Positions 1-9,639 are shown, numbered from the stretch's first letter. The stretch: DNA of 64,000 nt from Sphingobacteriaceae bacterium (GCA_013824115.1 PNNG01000017.1:23133-87132); one strand, 5' to 3'. Translations and numbers: made by a program. The notes: generated from the sequence alone by a model not told the origin.

Positions 1-1
1 T

Positions 2-1042
2 CTGGAACAAATTGCAGAGGTGAAGCCGGGCCATGCCCTGCTTATCCGCAAAGATGCCAGCGTGCAAATGCAGCAAGTTTTGGCCCCCCAAAAGCCTGCT
101 TACTGCAGCTTTGAGCGCATTTATTTTTCGCGTGGCAACGATTTGGCCATTTACAACGAGCGCAAAAAATTGGGCGAATTGTTGGTGCCGCAGATTTTAG
201 CATCCATCGGTCACGATTTGCGCCACAGCGTTTTCAGTTACATACCCAACACCGCCGAAAGTGCTTTTTACGGCATGGTGAAGGGCTTGGAAGACTATTT
301 GAATGCTTATAAAGCCCAGCAAATTGCCGGCAATCGCCAAATGGATGCCTCCGAAGTGGTTGATTTGCTGAATTTGCGCCCCCGCGTAGAAAAGGCAGCC
401 ATCAAAGACGCCAAGCTGCGCACCTTCATCACCGACGACAGCCAGCGCGATGAACTGGTGGCGCATGTATACGATACCACCATTGGCATTTTGAATCCGG
501 GCGTAGATCAATTGGTGGTGATCGACGATTCTATTGTGCGTGGCACCACCCTCAAGCAGAGCATCATCACCATTTTGGGCCGTTTGCAGCCCAAGAAGAT
601 TGTGATTGTGAGCTCGGCACCGCAAATCAGGTATCCCGATTGTTACGGCATCGACATGAGTCGCATGGGCGAATTTGTAGCCTTTAGGGCAGCCATTGCT
701 TTGTTGGAAGAGCGTGGGCAGTGGAACCAAATCAACGATGTGTATTTGCTGTGCAAGAGCCAGGAGAGGCTACCGGCCGAAAAAATGCTGAACCACGTGA
801 AGAAAATTTATGAGCCCTTTACCGAGGCCGAAATCAGCGCTAAAATTGCCCAGCTGGTAACGCCTGAAGGCTTGAATATTCCGGTGGAAGTGCTTTTTCA
901 GCGCATCGACAACCTGCACCAGGCCACCAGCCATTCGGGCGATTGGTATTTCAGTGGCAATTACCCTACTCCGGGAGGCGTGCGGGTGGTAAACCGGGCC
1001 TTCATTAACTACATAGAGAAAAACAACCAGCGGTCGTACTAA
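2..1042 (+). CDS. purF: Amidophosphoribosyltransferase, C-terminal part (5' end outside window)
   Basis: Frame stays open to the window start (LEQIAEVKPGHALL...). PRPP-binding motif VVIDDSIVRGTTLKQSI; CSFERIYFSRGND typical of PurF. Confidence 0.93.
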   Translation: MEQIAEVKPGHALLIRKDASVQMQQVLAPQKPAYCSFERIYFSRGNDLAIYNERKKLGELLVPQILASIGHDLRHSVFSYIPNTAESAFYGMVKGLEDYLNAYKAQQIAGNRQMDASEVVDLLNLRPRVEKAAIKDAKLRTFITDDSQRDELVAHVYDTTIGILNPGVDQLVVIDDSIVRGTTLKQSIITILGRLQPKKIVIVSSAPQIRYPDCYGIDMSRMGEFVAFRAAIALLEERGQWNQINDVYLLCKSQERLPAEKMLNHVKKIYEPFTEAEISAKIAQLVTPEGLNIPVEVLFQRIDNLHQATSHSGDWYFSGNYPTPGGVRVVNRAFINYIEKNNQRSY

Positions 1043-1049
1043 TAAAAAA

Positions 1050-1070
1050 GCCGCCTTGCTGAAGGGCGGC
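1050..1070. terminator. Hairpin GCCGCC-ttgctgaag-GGCGGC flanked by A-runs, downstream of purF
   Basis: Inverted repeat read directly. The T-tract is on the minus strand, so polarity for purF is uncertain. Confidence 0.4.
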
Positions 1071-1182
1071 CAAAAAACGGAGGTAGGTTTCCCTACATAA
1101 CCCCAAAAATATACAAAAGTGTAAACACATACAAGCCGATGTGTAAACAAGGTCGTCGTCTTGAGTTGGCACTTTTGTAAGT

Positions 1183-1539
1183 ATGAAGCATGCCGGCGAG
1201 TTGGTAAAGGCGGTGGTGGCCGATAGGGGCATCAGTGTGGCCTTGTTGGCCCGTCGTTTGGGTCGTAGCAGGCAGTATGTTTACAATCTGTTCGACAAGG
1301 CAAGTCTCGATTTAGAAACGCTTCACCTCTTACGCAAGGAGCTCAATTATCCCTTCGCAGAGCTCATTGGCAACGACCCTCAGGTACGCATGTATGGTAC
1401 TTCTTACCTGAGTGAGGCCGAGTACAAAGACCTATCGGAACAATTGGAGGCGGCGGTACGCGAAAAGGAGCTTTGGAAAGACAAATACACCCGTTTGCTC
1501 GAAGAAATGAACCGTTTGTTGCAAGAGCGCAAGCAGTAA
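1183..1539 (+). CDS. Small HTH (XRE-like) protein with C-terminal coiled coil
   Basis: GISVALLARRLGRSRQYVYNLFDKASLDLETLHLL resembles an HTH; Glu/Lys-rich helical C-terminus. Confidence 0.7.
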   Translation: MKHAGELVKAVVADRGISVALLARRLGRSRQYVYNLFDKASLDLETLHLLRKELNYPFAELIGNDPQVRMYGTSYLSEAEYKDLSEQLEAAVREKELWKDKYTRLLEEMNRLLQERKQ

Positions 1540-1639
1540 AAAGGCATGGCTTTGTGCTATTGCTGTTGCAGGAGCTAAAAATCACCTTTTTAAGCGTTTT
1601 TGTGTGCCTGTTTGGGCTGCAATGGTGATTCATTTCATG

Positions 1640-1647
1640 TACCTTTG
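1640..1647 (+). promoter_or_regulatory. Bacteroidota-type -7 element TAccTTTG upstream of nhaD
   Basis: Matches TAnnTTTG, 21 bp before the ATG at 1668. Confidence 0.5.
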
Positions 1648-1667
1648 CTGCGATTTTACAAACGACT

Positions 1668-3047
1668 ATGATCATAGCCATTATTGCGGTGTTTGTACTT
1701 GGCTACGCCGCCATCGCATTGGAGCATCCGCTCAAAATCAACAAAACGGCCTCGGCCCTGCTAACAGCGGTATTGTGCTGGACCATTTTGGTGTTGTTTC
1801 CGGTGCCTGCCCATTTTTTTGAAGCGGAAATTTGGAAGCACTTTTTAGAAAAGGCTACCCTCACGATGAGCATTGAGGGCATGACCCAATCGGACTTGTT
1901 CCAAAAATTTGTTGGTTACGAATTAAGGCACCACTTGGGAAGCATTGCCGAGATTCTGTTTTTCTTGTTGGGTGCCATGACCATTGTGGAGTTGATTGAT
2001 GCACACCAAGGCTTCAAGGTTATTACCAACCGCATTAAGACCAAAGACAGCCAAAAGCTGCTCATTATTATTTCGGTATTGGCCTTTTTTATGTCGGCCA
2101 TCCTCGATAATCTCACTACATCGATAGTAATGGTGAGCCTTTTGCGAAAGCTCATACACAATCCATTGCAGCGCAAAATTTATGCGGGCATGGTGATCAT
2201 TGCGGCCAATGCTGGAGGTGCTTGGTCGCCCATTGGCGATGTTACTACCACCATGTTGTGGATAGGTGGTCAAATTACGGCAGGCAATATTATGCGTACT
2301 TTGTTTCTGCCTTCTTTGGTGTGTTTACTTATACCCATGCTGGTACTTGCCCGTCAAATGAAAGGTCGCGTTTTACGTGCCGCTTACGACTACAAACAAG
2401 CGGAGCAGATGGAGGTAATCAAAGGCAGCAGACTCATGTTTTTCTTAGGAGTAGGGGTATTGATGTTTGTGCCGGTATTTAAAACCATCACCCATTTGCC
2501 TCCTTATTTGGGCATGTTGTTCGGATTGGGTTTGGTATGGGTAACCTCAGAACTCATTCACATCGACAAGTCGGAAGAAGAGAAGAAGCCCTATTCTGCG
2601 CTTCATGCGCTCAGTAAGATAGACACCTCAAGTGTGCTGTTTTTCTTGGGCATTTTGTTGGCCATCAGTTCGCTCGAAACCCTCAATGTTTTGCGTGAAG
2701 CTGCTGCTTGGCTCACCGATACTTTTGGCAATATGAAGGTCATTGTGTTTCTCATTGGCTTGCTTTCGGCCATTGTCGACAATGTGCCCTTGGTAGCTGC
2801 CAGTATGGGTATGTACGATATGGCGGTTTATCCAACCGACCACTGGATGTGGGAATTTATGGCTTATTGTGCTGGTACCGGTGGTAGTGCGCTTATCATT
2901 GGTTCGGCGGCAGGTGTAGCCGTAATGGGCATGGAGCGGATTGATTTTGTTTGGTATGTGAAGAAAATTTCGGGCCTGGCCCTTTTGGGATATGCGGCCG
3001 GTGCTATTGTTTATTTGCTTACTTATCCATTTTTTGCCGTACACTAA
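1668..3047 (+). CDS. nhaD: NhaD-type Na+/H+ antiporter
   Basis: 459 aa multi-TM protein; SAILDNLTTSIVMVSLLRKL and NAGGAWSPIGDVTTTMLWIGGQ are typical of NhaD/ArsB-like antiporters. Confidence 0.88.
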   Translation: MIIAIIAVFVLGYAAIALEHPLKINKTASALLTAVLCWTILVLFPVPAHFFEAEIWKHFLEKATLTMSIEGMTQSDLFQKFVGYELRHHLGSIAEILFFLLGAMTIVELIDAHQGFKVITNRIKTKDSQKLLIIISVLAFFMSAILDNLTTSIVMVSLLRKLIHNPLQRKIYAGMVIIAANAGGAWSPIGDVTTTMLWIGGQITAGNIMRTLFLPSLVCLLIPMLVLARQMKGRVLRAAYDYKQAEQMEVIKGSRLMFFLGVGVLMFVPVFKTITHLPPYLGMLFGLGLVWVTSELIHIDKSEEEKKPYSALHALSKIDTSSVLFFLGILLAISSLETLNVLREAAAWLTDTFGNMKVIVFLIGLLSAIVDNVPLVAASMGMYDMAVYPTDHWMWEFMAYCAGTGGSALIIGSAAGVAVMGMERIDFVWYVKKISGLALLGYAAGAIVYLLTYPFFAVH

Positions 3048-3592
3048 TGGAAGTAACCCAAACGCCCATAGAGGGTCTCAAAATCATTCAACCCAAGGTT
3101 TGGGGCGATGCGCGTGGTCATTTTTTTGAAAGTTATAGCGAAGCGGCTTTCAAGGCGGCAGGCTTGCCCACCGCTTTTGTGCAAGACAATCAGTCGCTTT
3201 CGGCCAAAGGCATATTGCGGGGACTGCATTTTCAAAAGCCACCTTATGCCCAAGGCAAGCTGGTGCGCGTTATCAAAGGGGCCGTGCTCGACGTTGCTGT
3301 GGATATAAGAAGCAGTTCACCTACCTACGGACAACATTTTGCCATAGAGCTCAATGAGGAGAATAAAACCATGCTTTGGGTTCCTCCTGGATTTGCGCAT
3401 GGCTTTTTGACCTTGGCCGACGATACCATTTTTGTGTACAAAGTCACGGGCATTTACAACAAAGAAAGTGAGGGTGGTTTACTGTGGAACGACCCGGCTT
3501 TGGGCATTCAATGGGGCATCGAAAATCCGTTGTTGAGCGACAAAGACAAGGTACAGCCCTTGTTGGCAGACTTGCCGGTGATTTTTCCTTAA
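3047..3592 (+). CDS. rfbC: dTDP-4-dehydrorhamnose 3,5-epimerase
   Basis: DARGHFFESY, QDNQSLSAKGILRGLHFQ, VPPGFAHGFLTL. Start chosen at ATG 3047, overlapping the nhaD stop. Confidence 0.93.
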   Translation: MEVTQTPIEGLKIIQPKVWGDARGHFFESYSEAAFKAAGLPTAFVQDNQSLSAKGILRGLHFQKPPYAQGKLVRVIKGAVLDVAVDIRSSSPTYGQHFAIELNEENKTMLWVPPGFAHGFLTLADDTIFVYKVTGIYNKESEGGLLWNDPALGIQWGIENPLLSDKDKVQPLLADLPVIFP

Positions 3593-3622
3593 AGCAGTCG
3601 GCCTTTTTGCCCTGTTTTGGGG

Positions 3623-3654
3623 TTTGTAGAAGGTCGGGCAAAAGTGTACTTTCG
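3623..3654 (+). promoter_or_regulatory. Promoter TTTG-N20-TActTTCG directly upstream of kynA
   Basis: Fits the Bacteroidota -33/-7 consensus; the -7 element ends 5 bp before the ATG at 3659. Confidence 0.5.
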
Positions 3655-3658
3655 TGGT

Positions 3659-4612
3659 ATGGATATTCAACCCGACATCCTTGAAAAGCTGAAGCGCCTC
3701 GAAGAGAAGTATGCTGCCATGGGGCAAGACATGTCGTCGTACCTCGAAGGCCTCATCTACACCGATTACCTGCCCTATTGGAGCTATGTGCATTTGGATG
3801 TATTGCTGAATTTGCAGCATCCACGTACCGATTTGCCCGACGAAAAAATCTTCATTGTTTACCATCAGATTACCGAGTTGTATTTCAACTTGGTGCTACA
3901 TGAGATGGAGCAGATAGGGGAGACGGTTGAGCCGGCTGCCGACTGGGTTTTACAACGTGTGACCCGCATTAATCGCTATTTCGATGCGCTCAAAACCTCC
4001 TTTGCCATCATGGTAGATGGTATGGAAAAGGAGCAGTTTCTCAAATTCCGCATGGCTTTATTGCCTGCATCGGGCTTCCAAAGTGCGCAGTACCGCAAGA
4101 TTGAGATTTGTGCGACTGATTTTGTGAACTTGGTTGACAAGGACCACCGCCGGCCCGAGGTATTGAATGCGCCTGTTGCCGAGCAATTTGAATTTATTTA
4201 TTGGAAAAAAGGAGCCACAGAGCTCAGTACCGGACGCAAAACCCTTACGCTCATTCAGTTTGAGCAGAAATATGTTCAGGAGTTGGTTCGCCTGGCCGAA
4301 AAGCAAAATACCCGCAATTTGTATGCGGTATACCGCCGCTTGCCCGAGGGAGATACCAAAACGAAAGTAGCCGATCAGTTGCGCGCCTTCGATGTACATG
4401 TAAACGTCAACTGGCCTTTGGTGCACTACAAATCGGCTGTGCGTTATTTGCAACGCCGTCCCGAAGACATTGCCGCCACCGGTGGAACCAACTGGCAGAA
4501 ATACCTGCCTCCGCGTTTCCAGAAGCGCATTTTTTATCCCGAACTCTGGTCGGCCGAAGAAATAGAAAACTGGGGCAAAGGCTGGGTAGAAGAAACCCTG
4601 CTGGGACAATGA
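3659..4612 (+). CDS. kynA: Tryptophan 2,3-dioxygenase
   Basis: YLPYWSYVHLDVLLNLQHPRTDLPDEKIFIVYHQITELYFNLVLHEM; FRMALLPASGFQSAQYRKIEI. Confidence 0.92.
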   Translation: MDIQPDILEKLKRLEEKYAAMGQDMSSYLEGLIYTDYLPYWSYVHLDVLLNLQHPRTDLPDEKIFIVYHQITELYFNLVLHEMEQIGETVEPAADWVLQRVTRINRYFDALKTSFAIMVDGMEKEQFLKFRMALLPASGFQSAQYRKIEICATDFVNLVDKDHRRPEVLNAPVAEQFEFIYWKKGATELSTGRKTLTLIQFEQKYVQELVRLAEKQNTRNLYAVYRRLPEGDTKTKVADQLRAFDVHVNVNWPLVHYKSAVRYLQRRPEDIAATGGTNWQKYLPPRFQKRIFYPELWSAEEIENWGKGWVEETLLGQ

Positions 4613-5505
4613 AAGACCCCGGCAAGCTGCTGAGGCTGTTCCGCGAAATGAACCTGTTGGCCAGCAGCAAGCGCGGTTATACGGTGCACGAGCTGGCCGA
4701 TAAGGTGGGGGTGAGTTACCGTACGGTATACCGCGACCTGCGCATTTTTGAAGAAACGGGTTTCGAAATCATACAGCATCCTCAAAGCAAGCGGGTACGT
4801 TTGGCCCATGCTACTGAGGTAAGCGATAAGATGAGCTTCAGTAAAAACGAAGCCGAAGTGCTCGAACAAGTATTGGTAGCCCTGCCCGAAGGTCCGGTGA
4901 AGCAGCTACTTTACGACAAAATACATGCGCTCAGCGGCAATACGCAGCAGCTCAAAAGCTTGCAGCGGCAGCAAACGGCCCATAATTTTCAGCTGTTGGC
5001 TCAGGCCATGCGCGAGAGGAAGCAAGCCATACTGGTAGATTACAATTCGCCCAGCTCGCAAAGCGTGAGTAACCGCTTGGTAGAGCCTTTTGGCTTTAGC
5101 GATAATATGGATACAGTGTTTTGCTTTGAACCGGTGAGTCGCAAGAACAAATCGTTTAAACTCGAGCGTATCGGACAAGTGCGGTTAGAGCAAATAGCCT
5201 GGCAGTTCGATTACCTGCACGAAACCCGCCAAACCGATATTTTCGGCATGCCTTTGGGCGACGATGCCCAAACCGTGCATTTGGTTTTGGGTCGGTTAAG
5301 TGCCAACCTGCTCCGCGAAGAGCACCCAGCCGCCTTGCCTTACTTGGCTGCTTTGCCTAACGGCAAACACGAACTCAAGCTGCGGGTGGCCGATTTCCGC
5401 GGTATCGGTCGTTTTGTGATGGGCTTGATTGACGATGTGGAGGTGCTGGGCACGCCTGAATTTGTGGCTTATTTGAAAGCGCTGGCGGAGCATGTGAAGG
5501 ATTGA
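4609..5505 (+). CDS. HTH/WYL-domain transcriptional regulator (DeoR/YafY-like)
   Basis: N-terminal HTH (YTVHELADKVGVSYRTVYRDLRIFEE) and a WYL-like C-terminus; ATGA overlap with kynA. Confidence 0.8.
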   Translation: MKDPGKLLRLFREMNLLASSKRGYTVHELADKVGVSYRTVYRDLRIFEETGFEIIQHPQSKRVRLAHATEVSDKMSFSKNEAEVLEQVLVALPEGPVKQLLYDKIHALSGNTQQLKSLQRQQTAHNFQLLAQAMRERKQAILVDYNSPSSQSVSNRLVEPFGFSDNMDTVFCFEPVSRKNKSFKLERIGQVRLEQIAWQFDYLHETRQTDIFGMPLGDDAQTVHLVLGRLSANLLREEHPAALPYLAALPNGKHELKLRVADFRGIGRFVMGLIDDVEVLGTPEFVAYLKALAEHVKD

Positions 5506-5526
5506 ATTTGAGCAGCTGAGAATATC

Positions 5527-7071
5527 TCAGAAAAGGAGCTTTGCTTCGTTATGCTCCTTGAAAGCATTGGCCTTTTCGAGCTGTTTTTGCATGACGAGCA
5601 TTTCTTCAGAATAAATCCCACCGCTAAATTGCCATGCTCTCAGTAGCATTTTTATGTAAGGACTAGGGTCGTTCTGCCTGCTAAGCCTTCTCAGCGCACT
5701 CAAATAGTCATCGCGATAAACAGTGGGAATGATAATTTTCGATTGAGCATTTTTAACCAACTCTGCATTCATCATTACCCTAGCCAAACGCCCGTTTCCG
5801 TCGAGAAAAGGATGTACTTCACTTATCAAAAATTTAATAAAGGCAGCACGGGCAAAGGGATGTTCAAGGAGAAAGTAAAATTCTAAGCCTTTTGATAACG
5901 TGCCCTGCACCAAATTGGGCTCAACGAAAAAAGTTTCACCGGCGCGGTTGTTTTTATCTTTAAACATGCCGGGTTGTTTCGTTGGCCGAGCTTTCATTAA
6001 ATGAGCATGTCTCGATTTTAAAAGCTTGAACAAATGCTCCTTATTGACAGGGGTTATTCGCATTTGGAGAGGATTACTAACCAACTGAAAAGTACCTAAG
6101 ATGTCGTGAGAGTCTTCATCCCTATTGGGCAGTGGTGTATTGGTTTCAATAATGTTTTTTGCTTCTTCCAATTCAAATTCAGTGCCTTCAATGTAATTTG
6201 AAAAATAAGCTTCGAAGAATGAAAAGTGGCTGAACGCTTCTTTGGTGTTGTTTTCATCATGAATAAGGGGAAACTCCTCATTTCGCAATGCCAAAAAGAG
6301 CTTTTCAAAAAGCTGTAAACGACTGGGATCATAGGGTTCACCATAGGCCCTCGCTAAAGCCAAGCTCGATGATAATGCTTTGTTTGGTCGTGTATTTAAA
6401 AGCGCGCCAATTATTTTGTTGAGATGCCCATATTCGGTCAGCATCTCTAATTTTTCGGCTTGTAATTTGGCTTGTTCACGCAGTTCGTTTAATGTGGCTT
6501 CGCCTTGTAAACGGATAAGAGTATCTAATTTTTCTTCAATTTCCTCTTGCCGAAGTGCTTTTGTCGCGCCGTTGACATTACGCGCATTTTGAAGGTTTTC
6601 TAGAAAGGCCCTTGCCTGGTTAGAGGCATATAATTCTCCAAAGAATTTGTGGTCAAAGACCGTTGGTTCTGGCCCTTTCAGCAGCTGAACAGTTAACCCG
6701 GGTAGTTTGATTTTTTTAGAATAGCCATAGGTAAGGTAAATCTGATCTGTTGACGTGGGTTGGTATTCAAATGCCGAACGGTGACTAAGCAATGCCCCTG
6801 GAAAGAGTTCACTAAGGATAAGAAAGAGATTCCTTCGAATAATTGCTTTGGGATCATCGTGCAGATTCGAGCTGTATATGCGTGGAGCTATCTTTCGGAT
6901 TTTACCGGATTTAGCCATGCGTGAAATAAGTAGGCTTTTACTGGTATCACTTGAGCCAAATATTACTTCAGGCAAAGGGATTTGATAATTTTTTTCCACT
7001 AAGAACCCATTTCTATTCAAATATGTAAAATATTTTCCACTAAGAGCCCGATTTACAAAAATATTTTCCAT
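5527..7071 (-). CDS. Class II Fic-family protein with N-terminal AbiEi-like winged-helix region
   Basis: Fic motif HPFLDGNGRLAR and inhibitory helix motif SNYIEG ([S/T]xxxE[G/N]). The N-terminus (MAKSGKIRKIAPRIYSSN...LLSHRSAFEYQ) resembles AbiEi-type antitoxins. The exact start is uncertain. Confidence 0.85.
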   Translation of the reverse strand: MENIFVNRALSGKYFTYLNRNGFLVEKNYQIPLPEVIFGSSDTSKSLLISRMAKSGKIRKIAPRIYSSNLHDDPKAIIRRNLFLILSELFPGALLSHRSAFEYQPTSTDQIYLTYGYSKKIKLPGLTVQLLKGPEPTVFDHKFFGELYASNQARAFLENLQNARNVNGATKALRQEEIEEKLDTLIRLQGEATLNELREQAKLQAEKLEMLTEYGHLNKIIGALLNTRPNKALSSSLALARAYGEPYDPSRLQLFEKLFLALRNEEFPLIHDENNTKEAFSHFSFFEAYFSNYIEGTEFELEEAKNIIETNTPLPNRDEDSHDILGTFQLVSNPLQMRITPVNKEHLFKLLKSRHAHLMKARPTKQPGMFKDKNNRAGETFFVEPNLVQGTLSKGLEFYFLLEHPFARAAFIKFLISEVHPFLDGNGRLARVMMNAELVKNAQSKIIIPTVYRDDYLSALRRLSRQNDPSPYIKMLLRAWQFSGGIYSEEMLVMQKQLEKANAFKEHNEAKLLF

Positions 7072-7188
7072 TAAGGACGCTTTACACGGTTATCACTTTA
7101 CCCAATTGACCTCAAATCTGTTCAATGTATTTTGTCATAAGATGTCACAACATGCCTGCAACTTTGAATCAACAAAAACGCAGGAACC

Positions 7189-7329
7189 ATGAAAAAGCAA
7201 ATCCGTAAAAGCCGTCCCATCTTGATTGTCGACCAAATCCTCGACTGCTTGCCCGAAGACTTCGACGCCCTCGAAGCCTATTTCAACGAAGGTGAAACCG
7301 AAGCAGAAACCATAAGGGAGGCTGCCTGA
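7189..7329 (+). CDS. Small 46 aa protein (not in ORF track)
   Basis: MKKQIRKSRPILIVDQILDCLPEDFDALEAYFNEGETEAETIREAA*; 1-nt TGATG overlap with the next ORF. Confidence 0.5.
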   Translation: MKKQIRKSRPILIVDQILDCLPEDFDALEAYFNEGETEAETIREAA

Positions 7330-7682
7330 TGCTACAGTCGGCCTCCCTCTCACTCGCCTGGCCTTGGTCGTTTTTTGCACCACAGCCAGTAGTACGAAAT
7401 CAAATTTTGCTGCTCGACACCCATTTGGTACGCCGCACCGGCAAAGCCATCTCATTCGATGCCCGTAAAGCGGTAAAGCTCCGTTTCGATTACGACCGCG
7501 CATTGCAACTGGCCAATGTATGCGTATACCAAGGCATGCACTGCTTGGGTTATGTGCCATTGCCAGAAGCACAGCAGCTGTTTGCCTGGCAAAAAGCCGG
7601 CGAAAGCTTCAGCATCCGCTTGTTGGCCATGGACGATGAAATGGGTAGGTGCAGTTTGCGGTTGCGGGTAACCCGGCCTTAA
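7329..7682 (+). CDS. Small protein, possible HIRAN-like domain
   Basis: LRFDYDRALQLANVCVYQGMHCLGYVPLPEAQQLFAWQKAGESF resembles HIRAN (…GxxLGYVPxxxAxxL…). Confidence 0.45.
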   Translation: MLQSASLSLAWPWSFFAPQPVVRNQILLLDTHLVRRTGKAISFDARKAVKLRFDYDRALQLANVCVYQGMHCLGYVPLPEAQQLFAWQKAGESFSIRLLAMDDEMGRCSLRLRVTRP

Positions 7683-8995
7683 GCCTCGTTTTCTACAAGC
7701 GCCTTGGGCAATTTTACCCAACGGTTAGAGAAGGCAGCAAATACCAGCAATACGGCCGCCAGTAACAAGGTATTGCGGGGATCGCTTGCCAGTACAGTAT
7801 CGTAAATCTGCGGTATCAGCAGCATGCTCATGATTTGCGGAATTACGATGAACATGTTGAAAATACCCATGTAAACCCCCATCCGGTCTTCGGGCACCGC
7901 CGCTGCCAGCATCACATAGGGCATGGCCATGATCGACGACCAGGCAATGCCCACCGGCAACATCAAAGCCACAAAGGTGTAGGCCGATTCAGCGAACCAC
8001 ATGCCACCAAAACCCAAAGCACCAGTGCACAACAGCAGGGCATGGGTGCTGCGCCTGCCCAATTTGCGGGCAACGTAAGGCAAGGTGAGCGAAAACAGAA
8101 AGCAAGAAGCACTAAATACCCCAAATCCGAGGTTGCCGTACTTGATGCCTTCGTCGAAACCAGGCATTCCGGCTTCCGAAGCACCATAGGCATGGCGTGC
8201 GATGGCCAAACCGTAGTATTGCCACATGAGCGGCAAGGCCATCCAGGTGAAAAACTTCACCCACCACAATTGCTTCATGCCTGCGGGCATCTCGCGGATA
8301 GCTGTCACTACATCGCCAAAAGCGGCTGCAAGTCCGGCCTTTTGGGGAGCAGCCAATTCTTCGGCCGATGGGGGTTCCTCGCGGGTGCTCAACACCGTAA
8401 CCAGTACGGCCAGCAAAATGGTGGTGGCACCTACATAAAACGACAGCCGTACAAAAAGCGGTATGTCGGAGCCGCTCACATCCGGGCTGCTCAAAAAGCC
8501 GAGAATACCCAAGATAAAGGGCATGAGGTTGGCCAAAACCTGTCCCAAGCCTACAAACAAACTCTGTATAGAAAAGCCCAAAGGCCGCTGGCTTTCGTCG
8601 AGTTTGTCGGCAATCAAGGCCCTGAAGGGCTCCATGGTTACGTTGGCAGCTCCATCGAGTAACCACAGCAAGGCAGCAGCATGCCACAACATACGTGAAT
8701 GGGGCATCAGGACCAAAGCCAGGCTGGTGAGAATAGCGCCGATAAGAATGAAGCCGCGACGCCTTCCAAAGAAGGGATGCCAGGTTTTGTCACTCATGGC
8801 ACCCACAATGGGCTGGACCAATAAACCAGTGATGGGACCCGCCAACCAGAGATAGGGTATTTGGGCTTCATCGGCACCCAAGTAGCGGTACACCGGACTC
8901 ATATTGGCTTGTTGAAGTCCGAAGGCATATTGCACACCCAAAAAGCCGAAACTCATGTTCCAAATTTGCCAAAAGCTGAGTTTTTTCTTGGTCAT
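7679..8995 (-). CDS. MFS transporter (GPH/SLC45-like sugar transporter)
   Basis: 438 aa, multi-TM; WLAGPITGLLVQPIVGAMSDKTWHPFFGRRRGFILIGA. Confidence 0.85.
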   Translation of the reverse strand: MTKKKLSFWQIWNMSFGFLGVQYAFGLQQANMSPVYRYLGADEAQIPYLWLAGPITGLLVQPIVGAMSDKTWHPFFGRRRGFILIGAILTSLALVLMPHSRMLWHAAALLWLLDGAANVTMEPFRALIADKLDESQRPLGFSIQSLFVGLGQVLANLMPFILGILGFLSSPDVSGSDIPLFVRLSFYVGATTILLAVLVTVLSTREEPPSAEELAAPQKAGLAAAFGDVVTAIREMPAGMKQLWWVKFFTWMALPLMWQYYGLAIARHAYGASEAGMPGFDEGIKYGNLGFGVFSASCFLFSLTLPYVARKLGRRSTHALLLCTGALGFGGMWFAESAYTFVALMLPVGIAWSSIMAMPYVMLAAAVPEDRMGVYMGIFNMFIVIPQIMSMLLIPQIYDTVLASDPRNTLLLAAVLLVFAAFSNRWVKLPKALVENEA

Positions 8996-9639
8996 GCCGG
9001 TAGTCGTAAAATTTGAACACTGTAATCTTCAAGCACCAGCAAATGGGCTTGTTCACGCTGTTTAACAATGAGGTTATGTTCTATCACCAGTACCTTTTCC
9101 AGAAAATCGCTTGATACTTCGCGGCCGCGCTCCTCTCGGTTTTTACGGGTTTGCTGGTAGGTACGGGTCATAAAAACGCGCAGATCGGCGGTGCCGGCAG
9201 CAAATACATAAGTGCCCTCCACCAACATTACTTGATAAGCATCGAGGGGAATCATTTCCGAAAGAATCTGGTTTTCGTGGTAGTCAACCAGCGGTTTTTC
9301 GAGTCGGGTTTGGCCTGCTAAGAAGGCTTGTTGGTGCTCGGCCAATGCATCGAGGCGAACTTCTTGAAACCCCACCCACTCCAAATTTTCTTCTCTTTTG
9401 CGATGGTTACTTGCAGGAGGCAGGTGAAAGTAATCGTCTTGATGCAAAATGCAAGCATCTATGCCTCGTTCAAGCAGCAGCCGTTGGAGGCTTACTGCGG
9501 TAACCGATTTCCCACTGCCCGATTCACCAGCAATTTGGATGATTCTTTTTTGGCTAAAGAAATCGGCAGGCAACATATCGAGTACTTGCTTGCCTGTTTG
9601 GAGGTAAGCTGGTTTTATACCTATCACATCGCCAATCAT
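8992..9639 (-). CDS. Uridine kinase/phosphoribulokinase-like P-loop kinase
   Basis: Walker A IAGESGSGKSVTAVSLQ; ILHQDDYFHLPP; ATGA overlaps on both sides. Confidence 0.75.
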   Translation of the reverse strand: MIGDVIGIKPAYLQTGKQVLDMLPADFFSQKRIIQIAGESGSGKSVTAVSLQRLLLERGIDACILHQDDYFHLPPASNHRKREENLEWVGFQEVRLDALAEHQQAFLAGQTRLEKPLVDYHENQILSEMIPLDAYQVMLVEGTYVFAAGTADLRVFMTRTYQQTRKNREERGREVSSDFLEKVLVIEHNLIVKQREQAHLLVLEDYSVQILRLPA

